Source: Hydractinia symbiolongicarpus (taxonomy: Eukaryota > Cnidaria > Hydrozoa > Anthoathecata > Hydractiniidae). From it: a stretch of DNA of 64,000 nucleotides. Shown in pieces: positions 13,301 to 25,105 of this stretch (within the stretch, counting starts at the first letter, position 1; the number at the start of each line of letters is the position of its first letter). The stretch lies in contig NC_079875.1 in the NCBI RefSeq assembly GCF_029227915.1, forward strand, positions 7,316,001-7,380,000, in the 5' to 3' direction. Below the pieces are notes generated by a model. It had not been told where the DNA came from and did not search any database. It saw only the letters and a program-made list of their open reading frames with translations. Made by a program: the position numbers and the translations under genes.

Positions 13301-13668
13301 AACAAATAGTAGAATTTGCACAAACTTTTTCTCGGTAGAGCAAATTTAAATGTCCTTCTGTTATGATGAATACAAACACTCCTAATGCGACCCGAAAGAT
13401 ATAATTCGAAAAGTATGACCTTTGTGGTGTCTTCTTCTTCCCACCTAACAACAGCTCACTAAAAAAGAATGGCTGATACAGAATATTATCACAGAGAAGT
13501 TGTTAGGATTAACTGAAGACGGTACAGGATAATAGCAATGTATGTAAAGTTACAAACTCGTAACGTAAACTTATCAAATGCTGCCTGAATTGTTCACCTT
13601 TAAGATTATTTCTTTTTAGATAACTTACTCTTCACTGAATTACCATTCATTTTCTTTATCACGCAACA
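10318..13668. repeat. 5' flank of plus-type duplicated cassette, copy 2
   Basis: No gene is supported. It matches 1-2167 in order, diverged by point changes and indels, with extra sequence at about 11000-12100 that I cannot place. It leads into the broken gene B. The region equivalent to the TATA box of gene A reads ACTAAAAAA near 13459, so the promoter is probably damaged. Confidence 0.65.
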
Positions 13669-14372
13669 ATGTATGAATACTGCGTTTTCATCTCTACTGT
13701 GTTTGGCATCAGGTATTTTTTACGTAAAACGTTACAACAGTCTAGTCGCTTGAACAGAATGTATTATTTAGTAAAATGTGCAATCTGTTTATTCAATATT
13801 TTATTTTAACAGAGACTTTGGCACAACTTAATTGCACGAATATAGCACCCGTTCCAAGCACCCCAGCTGATCCACCAATAACGAGTCTGATGTCATCTGC
13901 GAACGAAAATATAGTGGTTTGTAATCAAATATTAAATGTGAGGGAATTTTTAAATTTAACTAACAATAATCACATTGGCTTGTGTCGAATTTTTATCACG
14001 GGAATTTCTTTCACGATAAATGAATGTCACAAAGGCAAGAAAAATTACGAAGAAAAAGTTACTCAAGAGTGATTTGTAAATATTAGATGGTATAAATTAC
14101 ATTTTGTCTTTATATTTCAGTTTTAAATGCTTTCATCGAAATTGCCTGGCGTAATTAATCAGATAAAGCAAATCAACGGAGTTTTGAGTCAAGTTCAAAC
14201 ACGCATGGAAATCGTCAATCGAAGACTTGATTGCGGGCTTGTTGCTAGTGTTCAGGAAGCACAAAATCTGCAACACACTTTGGAAAGTGATCTAGTTTCA
14301 ATAAGAGTATTGGATGGAATACGATCGAGACTTGTAACCATCAGAGGTCAATTGCAGTACATTATTCATTAA
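13669..14372 (+). pseudogene. Plus-type family member B, frameshifted
   Basis: All three exons can be aligned with gene A: exon 1 at 13669-13712, exon 2 from 13813 to about 13937, exon 3 from about 14121 to 14372. Exon 1 lacks 8 nt of the signal-peptide core, exon 2 is one nt shorter near its donor, and exon 3 lacks 8 nt (CAAGTGCA in A) just before KLPGV. The normal splicing path reads into a stop in exon 2. The last 80 codons (from 14127, with NRRLDCGLV) remain open. An ATG inside intron 1 at 13776 opens a hydrophobic stretch continuous with exon 2, so an altered product is possible. A pseudogene is the simplest reading. Confidence 0.75.
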
Positions 14373-15451
14373 TTTCATTGTTACATGTTCACTGCCATTA
14401 ATAACAATATTTCGTACTTTCTTAGCGTTGGAACTAGTCTTTTTAAATTTCAAAGCATATTTTCTATAACATAAAAGCTGTGAATAGTATCGACATCACA
14501 TGAAATGCAGTATGAATATGATGCAGGACACAATAGTTTGTACTTTTGTAATCCACTTTGGTGTCAAATATTGAATTTACACGCATTAAAGTTTGTATTT
14601 GCTACTAATTGCTATTTTTTGAATCATCCATTAAATAGGGGTGGTTTATAAACCAATGATAAAGATTTGTCAGTTCTGTTTCGTGCTGCAATGATTATTT
14701 GTGCGTTGTTGCTATTGCCTATTGTTCCTCTCATTGCAAATTTTGGCTTTAGCTTAGATGCTATACCCACCCCATTGTTTTTATTTGTGTAGTACCGCTA
14801 CATGTACCAATTTTCATATACCTGGTTTGCCATATGCGCGCCATGTATTCTAGAGAAGAATTTAAAGACCATTTTCCGTTAATTTCATTCGGCATGCGCG
14901 CACTTTTGTGTAATTGAAAAAACAAGGCTCGCACTTGGCAAAATGTCAATTATTGAAGATTAAAGATTTTTTGGGAAAGTGTAACAGCCAAGAAAAACGG
15001 GAGTTATATTTTAACTATATTCTTTGGATTTTTCTTAAACAAATTCCTAATTGGATTCAAACATTTCTTTTTTGGATGGATTTCTTTGATTTCCGTGGTC
15101 CGTTGTTTACATTTTCTACCTAAAAAAAAAGTTTGCGCATGTAAACATTTGTACATTTGTAACATCTATATAAACTGTAAGAAGTATTTTTTCCGTTGTT
15201 ACTATTTTAACAATATTCGGGCCGGGGAGGAGCTAAAAAATCTCCCCTCCCCTCTTACTTTTTCTATTATAACTTTTGAAGTACGCCATATTATGGGGCA
15301 AAACTTTCTGACTTTTCATAAAATTTGATACGCTCCACAAATATGTAAATTTTTTTGTATACCCGTTAAGAATTCTTTTTTGTAGAAATTGATTTTTACT
15401 CATTTCATTTTATGCATTACTTATAGGTTTTTTAAACATATTTATTTGCTT
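14373..15451. other. Spacer downstream of gene B
   Basis: No gene is supported. About 14373-14760 is related to the 3' flank of gene A (2878-3220) and of relic E (32084-32430). The rest shows no clear feature apart from G+C-rich 'gggccggggagg' near 15220, part of a dispersed repeat also seen near 16920 and 23490. Confidence 0.4.
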
Positions 15452-16735
15452 ACTAGTCGATAAAGCCCGTGGAGAAATCCACTTAGGTAAAAGGAAAATG
15501 AAAAAATAGGTTGTTTTAATTTTTTTGCTGACGAAAGCAGTGCAGATAGAAAAAATTTTTTTCGTAATATGTACAGCTTAAACTGGTGATCAAGAAAATG
15601 TATATGAGCATGTGCTTTTGATGAGCGGTTAATGAAATATAAGGGTTTAAAAATTTTGCTGACGTCAGCAAAAACTTGCTAAGATACTAAAATCCTTTTT
15701 AAGAAATTTTTACACCTGTTGCCTTCAACACATAAATCTTGAAACAGTGATCAAGAAATTGTATAGGATCATGTATCTTTGTGTTGTTTTAATTTTTTTA
15801 CTGACGAAAGCAGTGCAGATAGAAAAAAAAATTTTTCATAATATGTACAGCTTAAACTGGTGATCAAGAAAATTTATATGAGCATGTGCTTTTGATGAGC
15901 GGTTAATGAAATATAAGGGTTTAAAAATTTTGCTGACGTCAGCAAAAACTTGCTAAGATACTAAAATCCTTTTTAAGAAATTTTTACACCTGTTGCCTTC
16001 AACACATAAATCTTGAAACAGTGATCAAGAAATTGTATAGGATCATGTATCTTTGCGTTGTTTTAATTTTTTTACTGACGAAAGCAGTGCAGATAGAAAA
16101 AAAGTTTTTTCGTAATATGTACAGCTTAAACTGGTGATCAAGAAAATGTATATGAGCATGTGCTTTTGATGAGTGGTTAATGAAATATAAGGGTTTAAAA
16201 ATTTTGCTGAAATCAGCAAAACTTGCTAAGATACCAAAATCCTTTTTAAGAAATTTTTACACCTGTTGCCTTCAACACATAGATCTTGAAACAGTGATCA
16301 AGAAATTGTATAGGATCATGTATCTTTGACAAACGGTAGCAGAGAAATTAGGGTTTGAAGGTTTTGTGATGACATTATCAACCTGTCCATTCCGAAACGG
16401 ATTCAGGAACCCATGTTTAGGAAACTTACCCAAATTGGTCTCAGGTGGTCCCTAGTTAGCCACCCGGTGAAAAGTCATTGACGTCACCACCCCGTTTCCA
16501 AGTTATTTGGCCTCAAAATTTTAGGTGCACTGTAATGGCTTCATGAATTTAATATAGGATATTGACGTTAAAGTAGTGTTATTGACGTGGCAACATAACG
16601 TCAGAAAATTTAACATATTAGACATGCATTGTTCGGCAACATCAAAGCAAAATAAAGGAGTCGACCTTGCCTGTTACAAACACACAAACACTGAGACACA
16701 CTCTCCATATTATCACAGAGATGTGTTATAATCTT
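15452..16735 (-). mobile_element. Helitron/Helentron-like non-autonomous element with tandem repeats
   Basis: On the minus strand the 3' end has a perfect short hairpin (GTGGA-TTTC-TCCAC, 15469-15482) followed by GGGC and then CTAGT ending at 15452. The same hairpin-plus-CTAGT end occurs at 18518 and 49877. The interior carries three 273-bp tandem repeats. The 5' limit near 16735 is uncertain. Terminal hairpins followed by CTAGT and internal tandem arrays are known from Helentron/HINE elements; the family assignment is inference. Confidence 0.45.
15511..16330. repeat. Three tandem repeats of about 273 bp
   Basis: Units start at 15511, 15784 and 16058, each beginning TTGTTTTAATTTTTTT, and are almost identical. 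Each unit is itself an old dimer: GTGATCAAGAAA occurs twice per unit about 135 bp apart, in similar surroundings. The array lies inside the Helitron-like element. Confidence 0.85.
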
Positions 16736-16989
16736 TTAATACATGTCTTAAATTAATTTTTCAAATTTGTCATATATTCAACTTGTCTATTTTTTTGTGA
16801 TGACATCATCGCTGACAAAATGACGTCAATCAATTATTTTTATCCCAATGATGTTCCAATGACTGTCATTATGTGTACCAAGTTTCAATACAATACCATG
16901 TTCCTTTCATTGCTTTCCAAGGGGGGGAGGTTTTTTAGCCTTCCCCCTCCCCCGGCGTCTCAGACCAAATAGCCCGGCCTGAATCTACG

Positions 16990-17623
16990 AAATAGGTGAT
17001 TCAGTGCTGATGTCTTATTATAAACATAACAAAGTGTAACCAGACTTAAATCAATGTTTATATCTGTTACGTTACGACCGTTTGAAGTGTGTTCGCTTGT
17101 TAAATTCTAAAACACTGCATTGTTATCATGCACAGCACTTTCAAAATAATTGATTTTCTTGTAAATATGCAGTATACCGAATTGATTAAAGATTTTATAT
17201 TTCTCTTTTATGTGTTGTTAACTATTGACTTCTTACATTTTGAGTAAAATTTTAGGAGGTTTGCTGCATGCAATAGACTGAATAGCTGAATTGGTATGAT
17301 GCACATCAAACTGTATGTTGTAGAAATTTTGTAATAACATACTTTGTATGACGTGGCGAAATATGTTGGATTTTTTTTATTGTCTGGTATAGTATTTTCC
17401 TTGGTGTACTTCCGGCATTGCGAAGCAAGTATATGGTTGTTGCAGATTTAGCTTTTTGCATAACGGTTGGTAGACATTTTGTTACAAATTTTGCATTTTT
17501 ATTTTGTTTTGTTTCAGCGGTTATAAATGCAGAATAATGCAGATTGTGAGTTTTAAAGTTTAAATTACTGTGCTGTATGTTTTACATGGTTTTAATGAGA
17601 GATTCAGTGGCGGGAATTGGGCT
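16990..17623 (+). mobile_element. 3' part of a Helitron-like element
   Basis: This part matches, on the opposite strand, about 49890-50600 of the intronic element at 49877-51984. It ends at 17605-17623 with the equivalent of the terminal hairpin, but the loop and one arm are deleted. The next element starts at the very next base. Confidence 0.45.
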
Positions 17624-18516
17624 TCTATATAATAATACGCTGGTGTGAGTGACTATGTGAGTTCACAATACTAAAATCACGGGTCATCCCCTTATGGCTA
17701 ATTCATTGTGTCCACAAAGCGTGGCGTTGCACTAAAACTTACTACGTTAAAAAATGCAACACAAGGTGTATGTTTTGTTTATTTGAAAAGCCGCACGGGA
17801 CCGTCATGGATAGAATAATTTAATTTTAACCCCGGTTTACCATTTCCACGCCGTATTTCCTAAATTAATTCTGAAGAAAGTTGTTTCAAACAAGGCATGC
17901 CATTGTTTACTGATCATGAGCTAAAAGCTTATTTGTTCCATATTTTCCAATTTTGTGTTTTGGGACCGAGGTTGCTTACTTATTGCATTCGAATATGAAT
18001 AATTCGAATCTAAAATGTAAAGGAAACAAAACTATTGTTGTCGAGCGAGTGTAAAAAGAAAAAAAAACGTGCGATGATATAACGTCACAAAGAGAACTGA
18101 TTGGAAATGAATCAGACAATGTCATACATTTTCTTGTCGTTATCTTTGGGATAAAGCAAGGTTAGCAATAAAAGTAAAAAACTGATTGGACTTTTATCCA
18201 AAGAACGCTAGCTAACGACCTACTGAGAAAGCCAAAGAAAAACAGGTGCGTTGTTTAGAGTATCTGGTGCAAAAATAAATTTAGGTGTATTCCAATTTCT
18301 TAACAGTTTTAACTTTCCGAGCTAAACTTTCCCTTAAATATTAAGTTCTTTGCTGTGTCTTGAGCGTGAACATTTTTTTTTAAGAATGTGCTCTAAAACG
18401 TAAGCCAGAAGTTAAGAATATCCTAAGAGTGTGTGCAACCTTGATTGTTTGTTCTAAATGTAAAAAGAATTTGCCAATACCTATAGCAACTTGTAGCAAG
18501 CTTAATTTTAATGAGG
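17624..18516 (+). mobile_element. 5' part of a Helitron-like element, 3' truncated
   Basis: It starts TCTATATAATAATACGC, like the 5' end of the intronic copy (TCTATATATTAACACGCC at 51984 on the minus strand). It then follows that copy, including the shared stretch around 'gggaccgaggttg' near 17960, which recurs near 26990 and 51510. It breaks off at 18516, where the end of an oppositely oriented element begins. Head-to-tail abutment with the preceding element is clear from the sequence. Confidence 0.45.
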
Positions 18517-18517
18517 T

Positions 18518-21500
18518 ACTAGCCGATAAGGCCCGTGGAAGAAACCACTTGGGCAAAAAAACAATTAAAATTTGAATTTTGATGACATCAGCAAATACTG
18601 AAGTATATTGAATACTTCCTTTACCAAAAAAATAATCTGAAAATACAAAAAATTAATGTTTGCAAGGAGTAAGTTCTAATTTAACAAAAAAGCTCTTAAA
18701 ATCTTACACAAAAAGTCAAATTTCAAATATAGACCAAATATAAAAAACAACGGCTTGCAAGGTGTAAAATCTAGTTGGTAGAAAGTTACAACATTGACAG
18801 TAACAACACGACGGTTACACCAACAATAAGAACAATGTCAGAAATAACTCATCTTAAATATGTATAATACATTTTATGTGATTATGTTAAAAACCTTTCA
18901 TAATTTAATCTGAAGTGTACAAAAGAAATGCTTTCAAGAGTAAGCACAGATCTATGAAAATAAGTCCTTTACGCATTTAAATAATGTCTTTCCCCTTAAT
19001 ATGAAAAAACCATAGCTGAGAAAACATTAAATTTAAATTTTAAAAATTACTTATTTGATTGCATACCATCGTCTTCCACACAAATATGTACAAAATGTAA
19101 GAATTTACAGGTTAACAAAACAATTTTTTTGTCTAATGATCCGTGCTGCCCTTTACCAAAAATTTTAAACTAAAATGTCAAAAATGCAATGAGCAAAGAG
19201 TAAATTTCAAATCAGCAAAAATCATTATTTTGAAAAAATTGTATATATGAACCTTCCTCACAAAAGTTCACACTAACTGTAGAACACAAAGGCTTCTGAG
19301 CAGCAAATCAAAATCACAAAAATCAGTTCAATTGACATGTTCTATATTGTCTTTACCCATAAAATCTTCCACAAAAGGGATATGCAACACATCAAATTGT
19401 ACTACAGAAGAAGCAGTCATTTCAGTGAATATAAATATACAGGTTGGAAAGGTAGAATATCAAATTATTTATTTTAGTAGATACACTTGCATATGGTCCT
19501 CCCTCAAAAAAGTTAAACATAAAATGTCAAAAAAAACAGTTTCAGTCCGAACATTCAGTAACTTTTTATCATCACAAGACATTTTTTCCCACAAAATTTT
19601 GTGAAATTCTTAACAAAAACAAAAATGTGAAACCGTGGAATTTCCATCAATACATCACATACAGTTAGTTTAAAGTTTAAAAAAAGCTTATAACGCAAAA
19701 TAACAGGTTTCAGTAAATTGCATGTGGTCTTTTTCACAAAAAAGAACAAGAACCCACGTAAACAACCACTTTGTAAAACTATATAACCTGATAATTTACA
19801 TACTGATTCACTAAATTTTAACGTGATGTCAACAACAGAATAAAACTTACTCCAATTAAGGCACACACTTTAAGTTTTACAAAATCATTCCTCTTAAAGT
19901 AAAATTTACAGGAAACGTGAGAAAAATTGATCCTCAGACTATCTTAAAATTTCAATCAGTCTTTGGAAGAATTGGTGGTTTTTTACGTAATAATTTGTGC
20001 TCAAAAAAGATCCTTAAGTTTGACTACTAACGTAGATATAGTAGGCTAAAAAGAGGAAAAACAACAATAAAAATCAGTTAGCTTAAAGGTAACAATAGGT
20101 AAGACAGATACCCAGTTAAATATAGTTAAACTGGAAAGACACAAATGGCCAGCTAGCTATTTATCCGTAGTAAAACACATATAAAAAGAAACAATAGCAA
20201 TATGAAAATTATGACATTTGTACTAAGTTCAACAAGCAACAATTTTCTGTGTCACTAGCACATTTTTAGCCAGTTAACAGCTTCATGTAGCATTTTGAAT
20301 GTCAGGACAAGTAAATTAGTTACACACCAGGGGATACATTAATTATGCAAAAAATGTAAACAAGTTATGCTAACTTTTTTATAAAAAACGCAGTAACTTA
20401 TAAAAGTTTTAGAATTTGAAGGTCTAATGGATTCTCCTTGACAAATTTAAGTTTTACATATAAAAAAGGAACGTCTAGAAATATTAAAGTTTTTACTTTT
20501 TCTATATTCCAATCCAATTGAAACAGTCGCAATCACTACCTGTAACTTTACTTTACTATTTCTAGCTCCATTCTTTACTTCCGAAGTAGGTTACTGTGGC
20601 TTCCACCTTCACTTTTCTACTTCTCTTTCTTCACTTGGACTTTTCTTCTTTTTCATATATAATTGTTTGAACTACTTTACCTTTTCACTTTTTGCACTTT
20701 CTTCATGACGAAGGAACCGTTTTTTGTTGTTTTTCGTGTGTCGATGGTAACCCTGTTCTAAATTATATGCTTTTTTAACTCACTCTACTTTTTCATATTG
20801 ACTTTCCTTGTCAAAAGTAATTCATTTTATATCCGCTTCTTCGGTTCGCCTTTTGTCGAAAAGTTAGTCGAGAACTTTATTTGTTTGTTTGTTTTACTCC
20901 AAGATAACTTTCCATTCGAATGCCGTCCCGCTCGAATGTACGAATTTAAGCAACTCATACTGTTTATTTTCTATCACGTGGTTTCTAACGGTTGCGAGCC
21001 AAATGTAATTATCATTCATCATCATTCTTGGCTTAACGTCCGTTTTCCATGCCAGCATGGGTTGGACAGGGTATATTAATGACCCTCTACCAGTCTGATC
21101 TGTGTTAGATCTAAACTCAACTTCCTCTGCATCAAGTCTGTCCTTATAACCTCCTGCCAAGTCTTTCTCGTTCTGCCTTTGGGCTTTGCCCCAGGAACTA
21201 TTAAGTGTCTACACTTTTTTACCCAATTATCTTCGTCCAATCTTTCCAAGTGCCCAGCCAATTCAATCTTCTTATCTGGATAACATATTTAATTCCACGG
21301 ATACTTAGCCTGCTTCTTGGCTCATCTAAAGTCTTTCTATCTCTCAAACTAGCGTTACACATTCACCTAACCATTCTCATATCATTCCTTTCTAAACGGT
21401 CAAGATCTTCCTGCTTCACTGCCCATGTATCACTACCGTAAAACATAGCACTTCTTAAACTGGTCTCATACAACCTACCTTTTACCTCAATTGACAAGAC

Positions 21501-22000
21501 TCTGCTAGTCAACAAATCAAGTAACTCTCTGAACCTTTTCCAAGCAGAAATTATCCTGCAAGTAACACTTTTTTCAACAAACCCTTTACTGCCCAAGTAA
21601 AAGAAGTTCTCAATTATCTCGAACAAGCCACTGTTTTATATCATTAAAGCTGAAAATAATTCATTCTCTTTATTCTCACTTTTGCAACACTTGCATACAA
21701 ACTGAATGTCAGCTCTTAAACTTCCACCAGTACTGCTGCACTTCTTATGTACCCAATGCTTGCAAGTCTGAAAAAAAATTGAGTCACCACCAACCCCTTT
21801 CCTGCAAACTCCACAAGGCCACTTTCTAACTACAAGGTCACACTTGGCCGCAATGCTACTAATTATGACTTTAGACATTGCTGTGTTCACGGTTAGACAA
21901 AACAAAACACAAAAAATCAAAAAAGCCGGGAACTTTGGTGGTAAAAGTCACACACAAACAGACAGACAAAAGCTCCGTACTGTTATAAGAAATTATATAT
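18518..22000 (-). mobile_element. Helitron-like element end and degenerate interior
   Basis: ACTAG at 18518 and a hairpin (GTGG...CCAC, 18535-18548) mark an element whose 3' end lies at 18518 on the minus strand. The body to about 20100 is A-rich and seems to hold degenerate repeats of phrases such as 'gcaaggtgtaaa' and 'caaaaatcag', but I could not fix a period. A LINE fragment sits inside at 21008-21905. The right border near 22000 is a guess. No gene is supported in 18560-20900. Confidence 0.35.
21008..21905 (-). mobile_element. Non-LTR retrotransposon (LINE) 3' end, degraded
   Basis: On the minus strand three open pieces lie in the order of a LINE C-terminal region. First is a Cys/His zinc-finger-like module at about 21640-21870 (CGVCRKG, HWVHKKC, CKCC). 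Next is a FFYLGS...RLYETSLRSAMFYGSDTWA segment at 21363-21626, as found after the reverse transcriptase domain of many invertebrate LINEs. Last is HLERLDEDNWVKKC...GRTRKTWQEV at 21076-21261. The tail at 21008-21030 is a short GAT-rich run, the usual 3' microsatellite of this type. Frames are broken between pieces, so the copy is dead. The catalytic reverse transcriptase motifs are not present. Confidence 0.75.
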
Positions 22001-24377
22001 TTTCAGCTCATAGCCATGCTAAGAATATATTAAGAATAATGAGGATAGTATTTTTCAAGAAAGTTAAAATCATTGAGGCTGAATCGAAATTAACACTATT
22101 ATTAAAAAATGCAGGATGTATTCTTAGAAAAGAATTTATATGAACTGTAAAAAGAAGTTTTTCCGCTGTTACTATTCCTAACGCTATGATGTGGGTGATT
22201 CAGTGTTGATGTGGTAAAAATAAACCTCAATGTTTACAGCTGTTACGTTACGATCGCTTGAAATATATTCGACTCTTTAATTTGAAAAAATACACTTAGC
22301 CAGAGGAACAATGAAAACATGAATTACTTGATTACAGCACAAAAATCAAATAAAAACAAATTTCTTCCGATGCGTTTTGTGTATCAATATCCATTTTGAA
22401 GTTTCAACTGAATTTACAAAAAAATACCAGCATTTGAATATAAACATAAGTTAATAAAACATAACATATAATTTCGAATGTCAATAATTATGTGATATAT
22501 TACCACTTCTGCTATTTTAATAGCCTTGAGAATACTTTCATTTGCCTTATAATGTTTTTCATTGGATATAAAGTACATTTGAATTTTATCCTATATTTCG
22601 CTTTATATTTACAACACTTCCAGCACAGACTTTAGAGTTTTGACACGTTTGATATTTATTTATTTATTATTGAATTTTTATGCAGATTTAAAAATAGTTA
22701 CACTTCAGTGAGCTAAGTGCTGCTGTAAATGTGTTTCTTGTTTTATTTGCAATAATAGAAAATACACGAAATAAAGAAATAAAAAGAATCTAACAGAAAA
22801 AAAAACAGGGACCACAATAATCGAAATACTTTTAAAAAGATACATTGATGTTTCTGACTTAGAATAATTATGTTGTGCCAAATAACAATAGAGGCATAGA
22901 TCTTATGTCTCTATTGAACGAAGGCATATCATGCATAATAAGTGAGACCAGACACAGTACATTTGCTATGTAACACAGATTTATCTGTTAGTGGAGACTG
23001 TTTAGTATGCTTTTCTGCTTTTACCTCCAGATGGCGTAAAGTTCTACCGTAATATTTAGCGTTGCAGCTTGTGCGCGCAAATTGATATACCACAAGTTAG
23101 ATGGTTCATAATGGAATTTTATCTTTTAATCTAAACACAGATGACAATCCTTGGGAAGTGTTAAATATTACACGTAGTTTACAGAACTCCATAAAAATCC
23201 TTCTTAATTTGATAGTATTATCAATATATAGTTAACCAAGAAATAGAAGAAATTTGATGACTGTTTTCTTTTCAACCGTATCGGTTGAATGTTTTGTATG
23301 CAAAAAAGGTTTTAAAACAGTTGTGAATAAAACTAACGGGAGGTTTTTCAACTTAACTACTCCTTAATGGAGAGAGTAGAAGAACTAAAAACATAGCTAA
23401 TTTATACATAGATTTGCTGACAAAATTGACCGCAATGGTGGACAATCATGTATAAATCGCTTATGTACTTTACTTAACCCTATTCGATCGGGGGGAGGGC
23501 GAGGGCGGATTCTGCCTCCCCTGATAGGTTTTTCTTAATAAATCCTTAATGCTATGATGCATAGTTATGGTACTTACTGTTTTTTCAATATATATCTATT
23601 AAACACCCTCATGCCACATTTTTAGGTCCAATACCCTTCAGAGAATTTGATATTGGCTATTACTCAAAAAACACACCCTAAAATCTCTATGAAAGTTTTG
23701 TATGTCGCGAGCAGTACATACACCAAAGTTATTTGAAGAAATTTGTGTGCACGTTGTCTGTAATGTGTACAACTTGAAATGCTTATGAAGAAAATGAATA
23801 AGATGATTTGCTTTTAACGAACACATTTTTTAGAAAATTGTATACCCGTTGTCTTTATCCTATAGATCTTAAGACGTTGATTAAATGTACTTTCCATAAC
23901 GCATACAGAGATCTTCGGGTTTTGATGTCATATATTCTCAGTTAAAAGTGGCGACCCAGGTTTAGTAAACATACTTAATTTTTGTCAATTTTTGTCTTAA
24001 TATTTCTGGGACTTTTGACATCTTTTTTTTCTTGTTTGTTATCATTGCTTTAATGCCTGTTAATACAGCCTTATATAGACTAATCACATGATAAGCAATA
24101 AAATGTCACAAAAAAACATAAAAATTTCAAATTATTTGACCTCAAGGTAATAACTAACTAGTTTGATGCTCCTTCTGTTACCGCAGAGCTACGTCAATGC
24201 ACTTAACGGGCGTGGCCTTCATTATGCAGTTTTAACCATTTTAGAAATGGAATAGAAACCTTTTCTTAAAAAGAAAAGTAAAATAGTAAAACACAATAGT
24301 TTTTACAGAGAACAGGCCTCTTTCCTTTAAACTATAGCTAAAGACAAAGATGTACACAAAAATACAAATTATTCAAT
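22000..24377. other. Spacer before gene D with repeat fragments
   Basis: No gene is supported. About 22140-22280 resembles the Helitron-like interior (compare 17000-17090). About 22285-22930 resembles the spacer pieces at 4240-4700 and 33300-33660, so this belongs to the duplicated cassette. About 23470-23710 is an inverted copy of the dispersed repeat at 27720-28130. Confidence 0.5.
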
Positions 24378-25105
24378 TCAGGGAACTGCAGGTGTAATAA
24401 TAGCTTGAAGACGGTTTTTTATATCCATAAGTCTGGCTTTCACGCCGCTTAATACTCTGTTTGAAACTTGATCGTTGTCCAGCATTTTATTCAAACTTCT
24501 AGCCTCTTGTCCGCTCACCACAATTCCACAATCAAGTCTTTGGTTGATGATTTCAAGTCGAGCGTTGAGAAGATCTATCAACTTGCTCTACACCAGACAA
24601 CTTGAGACTTGCAATAAAAGGATTCAGGTCTATAATTAAGAAAGATAACTTTATTGTAAACAAAAATTGTGTCGAGAAAGGTGTGCGGCAATTTTGGGTG
24701 AAGACAATTCAAATAATCTGTTGCTTTAGTGCTTAGCATTGTAGGTACCCTTTAATTAAGATTGTAACACGGAAATGATGAGGATATTTTTTTGGTCAAT
24801 GTTAAACAAAAGAGTTTGATCAGCTTGCTTCGTTCTGACGTGGGATAATTTTTCACAAATCACGATATTTTCATTTGCGCTTGATAGTGTAGTAATTTCA
24901 CCATCTTGTGGTTTTGTTGGGACATCAGGAATGTTGGTGCAATTATGAGTTTGTCCATATGACACTATAAAATATGAGAAAAATTTTTAATTTTGATCAA
25001 ATTTAGTAGTGATAATTTATTTTGGGGTACAAAAATTATTATTTTTAAGAAACCTGATGTCAAACAAAGCAGTACAGAGCAGATTCATAAACCAACTTTA
25101 TTCAT
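24378..25105 (-). pseudogene. Minus-type family member D, disrupted
   Basis: Exons align with gene C at 25054-25105, 24840-24964 and 24378-24629. Exon 1 has TGG changed to TGA at codon 7 of the signal peptide. Exon 2 is 4 nt shorter (one 3-nt and one 1-nt loss) and its donor has weakened to GTCAGA. Exon 3 has lost 20 nt before the LLNARLEIINQRLDCG segment. Joined normally, the frame stops at once in exon 3. The last 67 codons are open. The poly(A) signal is also mutated. Confidence 0.8.

Noticed and set aside
15452-16735. CRISPR-like or bacterial repeat array
   Set aside because: Units are 273 bp, without spacers, inside a eukaryotic mobile element.
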